IMG/VR virus record: IMGVR_UViG_3300019758_000001
Coordinates: 1 to 64,000 of that record
Strand: one strand, 5' to 3'
Origin: a virus
DNA: 64,000 nucleotides
Position 1 is the first letter of the stretch. Each line of letters begins with the position of its first letter. Made by a program: the position numbers and the translations under genes. Shown piece by piece: positions 14,837-22,764 of this stretch. The notes under the pieces were generated by a model that saw only the letters and a list, made by a program, of their open reading frames with translations, did not search any database and was not told the DNA's origin.

Positions 14837-16390
14837 TTATTTATACTGCCTAATTAGTCTGTAAATAAACGGGTATTTGTATCCCATCCTCAACATCTCC
14901 TGCTTAAATTCCGCTTCACCCCTTCGAAACAAAGTTCGCCACACCCACGCTTGTTTGAAACCAGATAATTTCGCGTGAGCTTTTAACCCTTCAACTGTCA
15001 TTTCATCAAAGCTATCAGCATCATTTTCGACAATCTCAATTAATTCTGCCCGCTTTTCAAGCTTGTGTCCTGAAAACCTGTGGCCGCACTTACAAATATC
15101 AGCACTAGCTAAAACTAATCTACCACAACCATACTTACCTTTGGAATCTTTACTTTTAGGATCACACTCTTTCATTGATGGAACTCCCACTGTATCAGAC
15201 TGTTCGTGAGCGAGTTCCCATTCGAAATCATCTTCCGACCTTCCTAATCGCTGAACATTTGTACCCATATCAAGAATAATACAATCTTTTTTACCTTTAG
15301 AAGCTCTAACACCCCTTGCGTATATTTGTATCATCAACGGGAGGCTCTGACTGGCTCTATTGATTATCACACAGCCTAAAGGTTTATAATCAAAACCGAT
15401 CGAGAGTATGGATATACAAATCACACCTTGAGCTACTCCATTCTCTAATGCTTTTTTAACATCAGATTGATTTATTGAATATTGCTTGTATTTCTGATGA
15501 AGATCGTAAGTTTCTTTATAATCTAAATATCGCTCCCATCCAATCCCTTCTTTTTTCTCAGGTTCTTTTGGCTTGTTAATAGTAGATATCGTGTAGAATG
15601 TTTTAATTCCAGCTTTATTAAATTCAACCGTTGTACGAATAACATGGGCAATACTGGTGCAGAAACATAGGAATTGCCTATTCTCACCATGTTTTTTATA
15701 TTGCGATATCACACCCTCGTAACGCTCAGGAGAATTAAAGTGTTCGTAATTAGATTTAGTTTGGAAATCACCAGTTGAATTATCAACCTTAATACCACTA
15801 ACGTCATCTGGAACTACAAAATATCTACATGGAACTAATCTGCCTTTCGCAATAAGTTCTTTTACAGAAATTGACGGAACTATAACGTCCCAATCTAATA
15901 ATAATTGTCTCTGATTGCCTGATCTTCGGGGACTTCCAGAAAAACCCACCATTCTCGTATTATCAACTAATCCGCTTTCAAACAGGTAGTTACAAAAGCT
16001 TAAGTGTGCCTCGTCTATGAGAATTAAATCCAATGAGCTTACGAAATCACAATACTCTTGAGTTTTCATCCTAGACTGCAATGTTTGCAAAGAAGAGCAG
16101 TAGAGTAACTGATCTAAATCCGCATCTCGCTCATCATTAAGCACAATCATATCCTGCAAGCCATACTCTTCTAATGACTCATTATTTTGTCTAAGTAAAA
16201 CCAATCTGTGACTAAGGACAAGAACCTTGCTCTTTTTAGCCACAGCCTGACTAGCAATATCCGCGATGCAGAAACTCTTCCCGCCACCACAAGGCATTGT
16301 AGCCATTACGTGCGGAAATTTAGTTAGTGCATTACGGATATCATTAACGAACTTCTTCTGATAATCGAATAGTTCTATTTTACTCATCAA
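14837..16390 (-). CDS. SF2 DNA helicase (DEAH box, RecQ/UvsW-like)
   Basis: A 517-aa protein with helicase motifs in order: I TMPCGGGKSF (31-40), II DEAH (126-129), III GFSGSP (149-154) and VI QIYARGVRAS (355-364). After the two RecA domains, a rubredoxin-like zinc knuckle follows (Cys409, Cys422, Cys433, Cys435 in CKCGHRFSG), and then a short helical end. Phage relatives remodel replication forks or branched DNA. It overlaps the membrane-protein gene upstream by 11 bases; Met1 or Met2 could start it. Confidence 0.85.
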   Translation of the reverse strand: MMSKIELFDYQKKFVNDIRNALTKFPHVMATMPCGGGKSFCIADIASQAVAKKSKVLVLSHRLVLLRQNNESLEEYGLQDMIVLNDERDADLDQLLYCSSLQTLQSRMKTQEYCDFVSSLDLILIDEAHLSFCNYLFESGLVDNTRMVGFSGSPRRSGNQRQLLLDWDVIVPSISVKELIAKGRLVPCRYFVVPDDVSGIKVDNSTGDFQTKSNYEHFNSPERYEGVISQYKKHGENRQFLCFCTSIAHVIRTTVEFNKAGIKTFYTISTINKPKEPEKKEGIGWERYLDYKETYDLHQKYKQYSINQSDVKKALENGVAQGVICISILSIGFDYKPLGCVIINRASQSLPLMIQIYARGVRASKGKKDCIILDMGTNVQRLGRSEDDFEWELAHEQSDTVGVPSMKECDPKSKDSKGKYGCGRLVLASADICKCGHRFSGHKLEKRAELIEIVENDADSFDEMTVEGLKAHAKLSGFKQAWVWRTLFRRGEAEFKQEMLRMGYKYPFIYRLIRQYK

Positions 16391-16691
16391 TATTGCCTAT
16401 CAGTGAGTCGAACTGTTTATTAGTCCAATTAGCAGCCCTAAATATATAATCTGTTATTTTTAAATCCTTATCGACTATGTAATTAACACAACTAAGTATC
16501 GCGAAAATAACACTAAGTATAAATTCTAATATTAATAACAATAATCCACACACCATTACAGTTATAAGTATTATTATTCTCCTAATTACTCTCACACCTC
16601 TCTTATTTTTTTCGTTAATTAAAGACGCGAGATTATCCCACGCCTTATTGAACTGATCTAATGCTTCTGCTAAAGTTCTATGTCGCTCCAT
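16380..16691 (-). CDS. Small membrane protein, 103 aa
   Basis: One long hydrophobic stretch (residues ~40-75, rich in Ile, Leu and Val) gives one or two membrane spans, flanked by a charged N-terminus and a soluble tail. It overlaps the exonuclease gene upstream by 22 bases and the helicase downstream by 11. A membrane protein between two DNA enzymes is unusual; it could anchor replication at the membrane, but nothing in the sequence proves it. Confidence 0.6.
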   Translation of the reverse strand: MERHRTLAEALDQFNKAWDNLASLINEKNKRGVRVIRRIIILITVMVCGLLLLILEFILSVIFAILSCVNYIVDKDLKITDYIFRAANWTNKQFDSLIGNIDE

Positions 16692-17251
16692 ATCACACCC
16701 TTCTTATATAATTGATACATTATCTCAGCTTCATGTATCGCATCATCTCCTGCTCTATGGATTTCCTTATATCCAGTGTTCTCTCCCATTAAGTGAACCC
16801 AAGCTTCATCAACCGATGCGAATTTACCACGACCACGACCACTCTTATAGGGCAGGTCAAACCATTTAGCAGAAGTCTTCATAGGACATGGTAATTCATT
16901 TGGTAATGAAAATCCACGACTACGCAACCACCCGCAATCGAAACTACTGTTCCAAAAACTAATGTTTTCGTACTTATCTAAAATGGACTGAATTTCTTGC
17001 TCGTAAACTTCAAAAGGCTCACTGACACGAACTTCTTCATGTGTCATATATCCGTTTTCGAACAACCAAGCTTTTCGATCTTTAGCTGACAATCCTTTTT
17101 CTCGGAACACTTCATCGAATAACGGCTTTATTTTTCCATTCTTTAGGTTTAATTCGACAAGTCCGACTTCAAGCAAGCATCCCTTACTTGGCTGTAAATC
17201 AGTGGTCTCCACATCACCGATCAAAACAAAATTACTACTTTTCTTTTTCAT
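16670..17251 (-). CDS. 3'-5' exonuclease, DnaQ/DEDD type
   Basis: A 193-aa protein with the DEDDh motifs: Exo I GDVETTD (Asp13, Glu15), Exo II WNSSFDCGWL (Asn101 to Asp105) and Exo III HRAGDDA (His165, Asp169/Asp170). It has the length of a stand-alone proofreading subunit. It may degrade host DNA ends, trim recombination tails or aid a host polymerase, as no phage polymerase is seen in the window. Confidence 0.8.
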   Translation of the reverse strand: MKKKSSNFVLIGDVETTDLQPSKGCLLEVGLVELNLKNGKIKPLFDEVFREKGLSAKDRKAWLFENGYMTHEEVRVSEPFEVYEQEIQSILDKYENISFWNSSFDCGWLRSRGFSLPNELPCPMKTSAKWFDLPYKSGRGRGKFASVDEAWVHLMGENTGYKEIHRAGDDAIHEAEIMYQLYKKGVIWSDIEL

Positions 17252-17257
17252 ATCTCT

Positions 17258-17578
17258 TTATTTTAACATTTCAATCCAAACTTCAGTAATCTTAATCTGC
17301 TCCTTATAAAATTCACAAACACAATTGTCATAATCGAAATCCATCCAGTCATAATGTTTCAATATGACTGAACTGTTCTCAGTAGTGGCATTTATATCTT
17401 TAAATGTAATATTAACTCCAGAACCGTAACTTGTATAATTCATCGACACATCAAGTGATTCTGATCTAATTTTAGATAATATAATCTTACTGACCTTAAT
17501 AATATTTGCATCAAGCTTCTTCTGTAATCTCTTAGCTTCTGCTTTTCTGTGATTTACTAATTCATCTGTTGCGAACAT
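17258..17578 (-). CDS. Hypothetical 106-aa protein
   Basis: Not recognised. Basic helical N-terminus (VNHRKAEAKRLQKKLDANII), beta-rich C-terminus. Co-transcribed with the exonuclease, six bases upstream. Confidence 0.6.
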   Translation of the reverse strand: MFATDELVNHRKAEAKRLQKKLDANIIKVSKIILSKIRSESLDVSMNYTSYGSGVNITFKDINATTENSSVILKHYDWMDFDYDNCVCEFYKEQIKITEVWIEMLK

Positions 17579-17595
17579 ATTCTATTTTTTTATTA

Positions 17596-17784
17596 TTACA
17601 TATAATCTTCTGGATCATGATCGGATTCTTCATATTCCCATTCGTGACCACAATCCATGCATCTAAACGCATCGCATTCCATCGAAACTTCATCCGACTC
17701 GCATCTAGGACATGGATCTGGGTCGCTTTGATTCCAAGGAGCGTACTGATTGTCAGCTCCCATCGGATAGTTGAAATTATCCAT
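17596..17784 (-). CDS. Zinc-ribbon protein, 62 aa
   Basis: CPRC at residues ~26-29 and CMDC at ~43-46 form a two-knuckle zinc ribbon, followed by an acidic tail. The frame runs to 17847, but the ATG at 17784 has a strong Shine-Dalgarno (GGAGGTG), unusual for this phage, so I chose it. The start overlaps the end of the upstream gene. Probably a nucleic-acid or protein adaptor. Confidence 0.65.
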   Translation of the reverse strand: MDNFNYPMGADNQYAPWNQSDPDPCPRCESDEVSMECDAFRCMDCGHEWEYEESDHDPEDYM

Positions 17785-17980
17785 TCTGCACCTCCACGAA
17801 AATAAAATTAGGCACTCCGAAAGGCCCAAGAAAATCGGTACATTCAAAATCTCCTAACTTAAGATCCATGCATCTATTTCGCTGACCATAGCATGATTTG
17901 CAAGAGTCTTCTATGCGCTCTTCACATCTAAGCTTCACACCGTCAAGTTCGAATTCATCGCCAATTTCGTATTTTTTCAT
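17777..17980 (-). CDS. Small cysteine-rich protein, 67 aa
   Basis: CKSC, a later Cys, and ECTD form a probable metal site (CKSCYGQRNRCMDLKLGDFE). The N-terminal strand pattern EIGDEFELDGVKLRCEE is beta. Likely zinc-binding, function unknown. It is read from the promoter at 18001. Confidence 0.6.
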   Translation of the reverse strand: MKKYEIGDEFELDGVKLRCEERIEDSCKSCYGQRNRCMDLKLGDFECTDFLGPFGVPNFIFVEVQNG

Positions 17981-18000
17981 CTTATTTCGTTTTAGTTTCT

Positions 18001-18028
18001 GTAAATCTACGCAACCTTTATTACAATT
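18001..18028 (-). promoter_or_regulatory. Promoter for the cysteine-rich gene
   Basis: On the - strand AATTGTAATAAAGGTTG, then TAGATTTA. The upstream part is very close to that of the promoter at 31449-31481. Confidence 0.65.
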
Positions 18029-18797
18029 CTAAATAATTTTTATCTTTCCACCATTTATTTATATCCTTGGCTTTATATTTATATTCAGCCACAAGTAAGA
18101 TGAATTCATAAACTCTAGGAATCCTATACTCTATCTGTTCGATTAAATCCTGAAACTCCTCTCGCTTATACTTAAATACTAATGCTCGATTATAAGGCAA
18201 TCCAGTTTTATTATTTACATGGGCATTGTAGATACAGTAGTGAACTTCTGTGCAGTGTGGAGATGCGACTAAATGTGTTGCTAGTTGATATTCATACTCA
18301 GCTTTAACATCCTCTTTTTTTGTCAGATTAGGATCGGTTAATGTTATGGCTTTAATTCTATTGCTGCATGACTTTATTTCACCAACAGCATACTCCTCAC
18401 CATCTGAGTTAATCACAAAGTAGTCAGTCGAATCTCCTCCTGCTTCTCCTGCGTATGTTCTGAATTCGATTGCTCCATCAGAATGTGTTCCTGAAATTAT
18501 CGAGTCCATTCCAGAATTCTCTTCTAGCCATTCAATAGCCATAATCTCACCCATCTTCCCAAAATCAAGGCTGTATGCGTGGATTTGATCTGGCATGTCA
18601 TTCTCTCGAATATATGTAGCTTTCTCATTAATGTACGCTATAGCAGACACACCGAACTGAGGAGTTAAATCCTCCCCAGTTTTCTTGTCAACCTTTTTCT
18701 TGCCTTTTTTAAAGCAATTGTCAGTTTCCGATGCAGTTATTCTATGCGCACGATCAATAAGCCATTGGACTTCCTTATCGCTTAATTCTTCTTGCAT
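18021..18797 (-). CDS. YqaJ-type recombination exonuclease
   Basis: A 258-aa protein with the YqaJ/lambda-Exo arrangement: RITASE near the N-terminus, FGKMGEIMAIEWL (Glu84), GGDSTDYF (Asp122), VGEIKSCS (Glu140-x-Lys142), and a downstream QLATHLV helix carrying the conserved Gln. This is a PD-(D/E)xK 5'-3' exonuclease, which normally works with a single-strand annealing protein. The overlapping upstream 185-aa gene is the natural candidate partner, although I cannot identify it as a RecT. Confidence 0.8.
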   Translation of the reverse strand: MQEELSDKEVQWLIDRAHRITASETDNCFKKGKKKVDKKTGEDLTPQFGVSAIAYINEKATYIRENDMPDQIHAYSLDFGKMGEIMAIEWLEENSGMDSIISGTHSDGAIEFRTYAGEAGGDSTDYFVINSDGEEYAVGEIKSCSNRIKAITLTDPNLTKKEDVKAEYEYQLATHLVASPHCTEVHYCIYNAHVNNKTGLPYNRALVFKYKREEFQDLIEQIEYRIPRVYEFILLVAEYKYKAKDINKWWKDKNYLEL

Positions 18798-19339
18798 AAT
18801 AGTTCTTTATCAGCTTTAGTTAATTCATATTTCTTCTCAACCATTTCAATCGTATTATTCTCATCTTCCAACCACTTAACGATATCAGCCCAGTTTTTTG
18901 ATTCTGGAGTAAGCTTAATTTTCTTTACAGCTCCAGTTGCAGTAATCTTTGGTTGAGTTGGATAAACGTAAAGAATTTCACCCTCTCCATTTGGCTCTTG
19001 AGGGTTCTTTCCCCAAGTCGCACCGATTGTAACAGGAATATCCTTCCAAAAATCGGTGTCACGATACTTGAGTTTCCAATCCTTAACACCATCTTTTACC
19101 ATTTTTCTCTGAACGAATGCAGCAATTTGCTTACTCATTTTTGAAGCTAGAATAATATCTCGCTTAATGAATTTATTTGGATAAAGCTTGATTACGAACT
19201 TATCTTTCTTACTCATTCCGAGCTTGCAGTTCATAACCTCTACAACCTCTTTAATTACTACGTCGCACTTAGGCTGCGGGAGATCCATTACTTGAAGATA
19301 CTCCGACGTGCGCTTCTTGTGTTTTCTATAATCTGCCAT
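18782..19339 (-). CDS. Hypothetical 185-aa protein, possible annealing partner
   Basis: No family recognised. It overlaps the YqaJ-type exonuclease by 16 bases, the usual place of a single-strand annealing protein, and has a Lys-rich body. It lacks obvious RecT or Erf motifs, so the role is inferred from position only. A Shine-Dalgarno AAAGGAGG lies upstream, inside the end of the previous gene. Confidence 0.5.
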   Translation of the reverse strand: MADYRKHKKRTSEYLQVMDLPQPKCDVVIKEVVEVMNCKLGMSKKDKFVIKLYPNKFIKRDIILASKMSKQIAAFVQRKMVKDGVKDWKLKYRDTDFWKDIPVTIGATWGKNPQEPNGEGEILYVYPTQPKITATGAVKKIKLTPESKNWADIVKWLEDENNTIEMVEKKYELTKADKELLCKKN

Positions 19340-19340
19340 C

Positions 19341-19661
19341 TTATTCTTCCTCCTTTAAGTTAGTATATTTCACAAGTAATTCCCTAATTATATCCTCTAG
19401 AGCATCATCGCCCTCGCTTGAAATAGTGACTATATTGCCAAATTCTTCACATTCAACATCAATGTTATCACCAACTGCATCAGATATGCTGTCTAGAGTG
19501 TTTATTATTAAATCCTCGATGTCATCAGCTTTTCTAATCTCATCTAAAGCGTCACAATATCCACCCCAATTATCAACACCAGCAGCTTCTAACGCATTCA
19601 ATACAGCTTCAGATCGCTCCAACTCTTTAAGTCTACTCTTAGTTACTTTTACATCACTCAT
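19341..19661 (-). CDS. Hypothetical acidic 106-aa protein
   Basis: Not recognised. Strongly acidic helical protein ending in KEEE. It overlaps the upstream gene by ATGA. Part of the recombination operon. Confidence 0.65.
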   Translation of the reverse strand: MSDVKVTKSRLKELERSEAVLNALEAAGVDNWGGYCDALDEIRKADDIEDLIINTLDSISDAVGDNIDVECEEFGNIVTISSEGDDALEDIIRELLVKYTNLKEEE

Positions 19662-20128
19662 TCTGAATCCTCCTTATTTTCAGTCATTAATTTCACTTCT
19701 TCCAGTGCTTCATCCTGCTCATCATCTCCTATTACTTCTGCTGCTTTTTCTTGACACAGTTTAATATGCTCTTTGATCATATCGGTTGAAATCTTCAAAT
19801 ATGCATCGATATCTTCCTCTTTCATCTCAGTACCATTATATGCGTTTCTGACTAGATTAAAGAAGCTGTCGGTAGCGTAAATGATTTCTGCATTATGACA
19901 CATAGATGACATGTAATACATCGCTCTAACTTGCGTCTCCATGTGTTCTCGCATATCTTCTTTGTCGGATAGCTGTAGCAAATAAGAATGTAGGTAATTC
20001 CCTACTCCTACAACTGTTTTCCACTGAAGAGATTTTGACTCGATCTCTAATTTCTCCTCACTGAAACGCAATTCGAATGCGTCTAGTTGGATTTTTTTTA
20101 GCGTTTGCTTACTGTTCTTTTTTGCCAT
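19658..20128 (-). CDS. Hypothetical 156-aa protein
   Basis: Not recognised. Basic N-terminus, helical centre, very acidic C-terminal tail (DDEQDEALEEVK). It overlaps both neighbours, so it is co-translated with the recombination genes. Confidence 0.65.
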   Translation of the reverse strand: MAKKNSKQTLKKIQLDAFELRFSEEKLEIESKSLQWKTVVGVGNYLHSYLLQLSDKEDMREHMETQVRAMYYMSSMCHNAEIIYATDSFFNLVRNAYNGTEMKEEDIDAYLKISTDMIKEHIKLCQEKAAEVIGDDEQDEALEEVKLMTENKEDSE

Positions 20129-20322
20129 TATAGTAACTCTTTTAGTTTTGATTTAGCCTCATTTATATCAGATTCCCATTTCTTAATTAAAATAGGTTTT
20201 ACTAAATCCCAGTCTGAATCAGAAAGCATCATGCCAAGCCATTGTCTTGACGGAATATCTTGATTTATCTTCTTGGTGGTATCGTCTATGATTTCAGTAA
20301 GATTCTTGTATTCTTCATTCAT
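20128..20322 (-). CDS. Hypothetical 64-aa helical protein
   Basis: Not recognised. Helical, mixed-charge. It shares one base with the next gene's start. Second gene of the operon that begins with the DUF4494-like gene. Confidence 0.65.
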   Translation of the reverse strand: MNEEYKNLTEIIDDTTKKINQDIPSRQWLGMMLSDSDWDLVKPILIKKWESDINEAKSKLKELL

Positions 20323-20365
20323 CTCATCTTATTTTAAGTTGGGGCATATTTCAGCCCCGTTAATA

Positions 20366-20944
20366 TTATTTCTCATTACCCCACTCATCCCTAGGTGTAA
20401 TGTCAACTCCAATCTTCATCTGGTCGTTTACTTGGCTAAACTTCTTAACACTTTCTCTTATCCCTGCATTAACCTCATTGAGAGCATTAGTCGTATTTTC
20501 AGTAATTCCCTCAACCACACTTTGTAGATTATATTCGAATACATCCATTATAGGACTCTCGGAAATAGCAGGGGTCTCATATGGCGCAATCATATCCGAA
20601 AGACACTCATCTAAGAACTCGTAGGCATGCTTTACGTTGTTTGCTTCTACTAGCATGTATTCCACTGTCTTCTTTTCTTTCCCACTATCAGAATCCACAT
20701 CAACGAATGTCACCTTAGTCTTAAAGAATCTGTCACCATCTGGATTACGGAATACCTGAGCGATATTAGATGGACTCATATTTGATATAATGAAATCTCC
20801 TGAGATCATCTTCTCAAACTCCTTAGTCGCTAACGCCTCACCCTCTGTGAATGATACAGCATCGAATAAATAAGGCTCGGTTACCTTCTTAGTTTTTCCG
20901 TCCTCTAATGTTTTTTGGTACTTTACTTTAGTTTCGAACTTCAT
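20366..20944 (-). CDS. DUF4494-like protein
   Basis: A 192-aa protein. The first ~130 residues follow the DUF4494 pattern: KYQKTLEDGKTKKVTEPYLF, then AVSFTEGEALATKEFEKMI, DRFFKTKVTFVD, KEKKTVEYMLVEANNV. This family is found mainly in Bacteroidota and their phages and has no known reaction. Here it heads the recombination operon behind a strong promoter, so a DNA-metabolism role is a fair guess. The C-terminal ~60 residues are specific to this phage. Confidence 0.7.
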   Translation of the reverse strand: MKFETKVKYQKTLEDGKTKKVTEPYLFDAVSFTEGEALATKEFEKMISGDFIISNMSPSNIAQVFRNPDGDRFFKTKVTFVDVDSDSGKEKKTVEYMLVEANNVKHAYEFLDECLSDMIAPYETPAISESPIMDVFEYNLQSVVEGITENTTNALNEVNAGIRESVKKFSQVNDQMKIGVDITPRDEWGNEK

Positions 20945-20968
20945 CTTATTTTGTTTTAAATTGTTTTA

Positions 20969-20999
20969 CAAATATAATGCACTCTTTTGAGTATTCCTA
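20969..20999 (-). promoter_or_regulatory. Promoter of the recombination operon with an internal inverted repeat
   Basis: On the - strand a perfect TATATTTG in GCATTATATTTGTAA. An inverted repeat ACTC-aaaa-GAGT (20981-20992) lies just upstream and could be an operator. A similar repeat-plus-GCATTATATTTGTAA layout occurs at 53451-53490. Confidence 0.65.
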
Positions 21000-21019
21000 A
21001 TTATTTTTAAGTTTTTTTA

Positions 21020-21265
21020 TCAGAACGGACAATCAGAGGTAATAGGCTTTCTTAATAGTGACCTAAGTCTTTTTAAACTCATAAACTTGCCATCTATACA
21101 ATATCCAATCATTCCATTTTTAGATATTTGCTTTATTCTTCTTCCTGTTCTTAAATTAAAACATTCGTTTAGCTCATTCCATACGTAATAAGGGTGAGTT
21201 GAAAGTTCATATTTTACTGTATAAGTTATTGAAAATGTTTTCGTTGATAGGAAGTTAAAGTTGTT
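21020..21265 (-). pseudogene. Open frame of 81 codons without a start codon
   Basis: On the - strand the frame runs from a TAA at 21266 to TGA at 21020. It reads like a real basic protein (HPYYVWNELNECFNLRTGRR, KQISKNGMIGYCIDGKFMSL) with a DNA-binding look, but no ATG, GTG or TTG precedes the protein-like part. The only ATGs lie in its second half. Either the start was lost or a non-standard start is used. Confidence 0.45.
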
Positions 21266-21275
21266 TTATAAAGTA

Positions 21276-21434
21276 GTTACATGGCATTAGTCGAGTCTGG
21301 TTATTTTGTTTACTATTATGTTTTTAAACCCATTGTCTTCCAGCACCCTTACTGCGTCTTTGAGATTCTCGGCGTAAAACAAGTAATTGTCGTAGTCGTA
21401 TTTGATCTTTATCATGCTTTTAACGCCATGTAAC
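21276..21434 (-). repeat. Inverted repeats flanking a 42-aa gene
   Basis: GTTACATGGCATTA at 21276 and TAACGCCATGTAAC ending at 21434 are inverted copies (13 of 14 match). They enclose the small gene at 21287-21415: one arm covers its stop codon and the other lies just before its start. The ~159-bp unit looks like a small mobile or cassette element. I see no target-site duplication. Confidence 0.5.
21287..21415 (-). CDS. Hypothetical 42-aa protein in a repeat-bounded unit
   Basis: ATG at 21415; reads MIKIKYDYDNYLFYAENLKD then a short helix and strand, a compact alpha/beta miniprotein. The stop codon lies in one arm of the inverted repeat. Function unknown. Confidence 0.5.
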   Translation of the reverse strand: MIKIKYDYDNYLFYAENLKDAVRVLEDNGFKNIIVNKITRLD

Positions 21435-21552
21435 AACACCTAAATTGTATTGCCATGGTCTTTATTGGTTATTTGAAGTGTTTTTGGTCGGCAACACAAC
21501 TTAGCCTTGTCCATTAGAGATCATAACGCTAGCAAGCTAGCTTAAAATTCCT

Positions 21553-21732
21553 TCATTTATAAATTCTCTTATATCCGTTGTTTTTTAAAGCTCTATCAAT
21601 TAATCGCAAATTTCTAGTTGCTTCAATTGTGAAGTCACCACCTTCACCACACATAGCACTTATGGTATCGGCAACATCTAAGAATGCCAAAAATTGTGCT
21701 TGAGTTAATTCTAATTTTATCTTTTTCGCCAT
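21553..21732 (-). CDS. Hypothetical 59-aa protein
   Basis: ATG at 21732 after an AT-rich leader. Lys-rich start (MAKKIKLELTQAQFLAFLDV), helical, with a Gly-rich turn (MCGEGGDF). It reads as a genuine small gene in an otherwise gene-poor stretch. Function unknown. Confidence 0.6.
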   Translation of the reverse strand: MAKKIKLELTQAQFLAFLDVADTISAMCGEGGDFTIEATRNLRLIDRALKNNGYKRIYK

Positions 21733-21819
21733 GATTATAATTTATAAATTCTCGGTCTTATTATGATCAACGCTAAAAAACAAGTATTGTACATAATTTT
21801 AAGGTCAAAACATTCAAGA

Positions 21820-21860
21820 AAAAGCGCAGCGCATAACAATATGCATAAATAATGCGCTGG
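21820..21860 (-). terminator. Hairpin terminator after the 78-aa gene
   Basis: CAGCGCAT and ATGCGCTG pair perfectly over eight bases. On the - strand the stem is followed by CGCTTTTTC. Confidence 0.6.
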
Positions 21861-21894
21861 CTCTCGTATCAACCTATCCCCCTCTCACGTGTGA

Positions 21895-22131
21895 TCATTT
21901 AATGGCACAAGGGTTTCTGGGCGCACTCCCTACCCATTCTGCACCATCATACACAACTGGGAAGTAAACAAATTTTTCACCCCATGCTGTAAAGTATGCA
22001 CCCTTGCTCCCACCGTAGCCATCATTAAACTCTTCTATGAGTTCTGCATCTGTTAGCGTAGTTTGCATCTTTGTAAAATCATCCCCACGCACATTAAATT
22101 CTTCTTGTAGTATTTCTTTCCAATTTGCCAT
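21895..22131 (-). CDS. Hypothetical 78-aa protein
   Basis: Not recognised. The C-terminal part is aromatic- and Gly-rich (YGGSKGAYFTAWGEKFVYFP). It stands alone between terminators behind a conserved 20-base leader element that recurs at 51602-51621. Confidence 0.6.
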   Translation of the reverse strand: MANWKEILQEEFNVRGDDFTKMQTTLTDAELIEEFNDGYGGSKGAYFTAWGEKFVYFPVVYDGAEWVGSAPRNPCAIK

Positions 22132-22146
22132 CGCTCTTAAATTTTA

Positions 22147-22166
22147 AAGTTTATATTCTCGTTTCA
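22147..22166 (-). promoter_or_regulatory. Conserved 20-base leader element, copy 1
   Basis: TGAAACGAGAATATAAACTT on the - strand, 15 bases before the ATG of the 78-aa gene. The identical 20-mer occurs before another small gene at 51602-51621. Confidence 0.6.
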
Positions 22167-22258
22167 ACATTTCTGCGTATTTGTAAAGCACACTATTCAC
22201 ACATTCAACGTTACATCTTTCACACTACAAACATACAACACATAAATCACGTGAACAA

Positions 22259-22294
22259 ATAAATCCCCCGCAACTTTCATTACGAGGGATTATT
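22259..22294 (-). terminator. Terminator after the portal operon
   Basis: On the - strand AATCCCTCG pairs with GCGGGGGATT around a loop, followed by T-rich sequence. It can also work in the + direction. Confidence 0.7.
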
Positions 22295-22308
22295 TATATT
22301 CATTCTAA

Positions 22309-22764
22309 TTAAAGTTTCTCGTCTAAAATCGAGTTAAGAACTTCATTTTTAAGGATATATGGGTTTCCGTCATACCATCCTTTTTCTTTGATTAAATCTT
22401 GCATCGCTTTCCTTTCAGTTGGTCGAACAAAGCTTCTGCGCTCCAATTCCAAGTGAGCTTCATCCCAGATCTCTTCAATATCCTTCTGCCTTTGAGCTTC
22501 TGCAGCCATTTTCTGCAACTCCTCTAATTTACTCTCGGCTGTTTTCTCTACGACTGGAGCGTCATAATAAAACTGCAACACTTTTCGGATACGATATCTG
22601 AATCCTTTATCCTTTACACATCTACCATTTTTATAGATAGCGAAATCATCTTTCCCGAACTCTCGCTCTACTTTAGCAATACACTCAACACCCTCTGGAT
22701 ATTCATCTACCTTAGACGGCAGGGATTTGAGTTTGTACATTTTTAGCACTTCTTGTCTCTTCAT
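22309..22764 (-). CDS. Hypothetical 151-aa protein downstream of portal
   Basis: Not recognised. Helical with a charged coiled-coil middle (TAESKLEELQKMAAEAQRQK). The start overlaps the end of the portal gene by 53 bases (an ATG at 22740 is an alternative). Because it follows the portal it may be a head-assembly or minor head protein. Confidence 0.55.
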   Translation of the reverse strand: MKRQEVLKMYKLKSLPSKVDEYPEGVECIAKVEREFGKDDFAIYKNGRCVKDKGFRYRIRKVLQFYYDAPVVEKTAESKLEELQKMAAEAQRQKDIEEIWDEAHLELERRSFVRPTERKAMQDLIKEKGWYDGNPYILKNEVLNSILDEKL

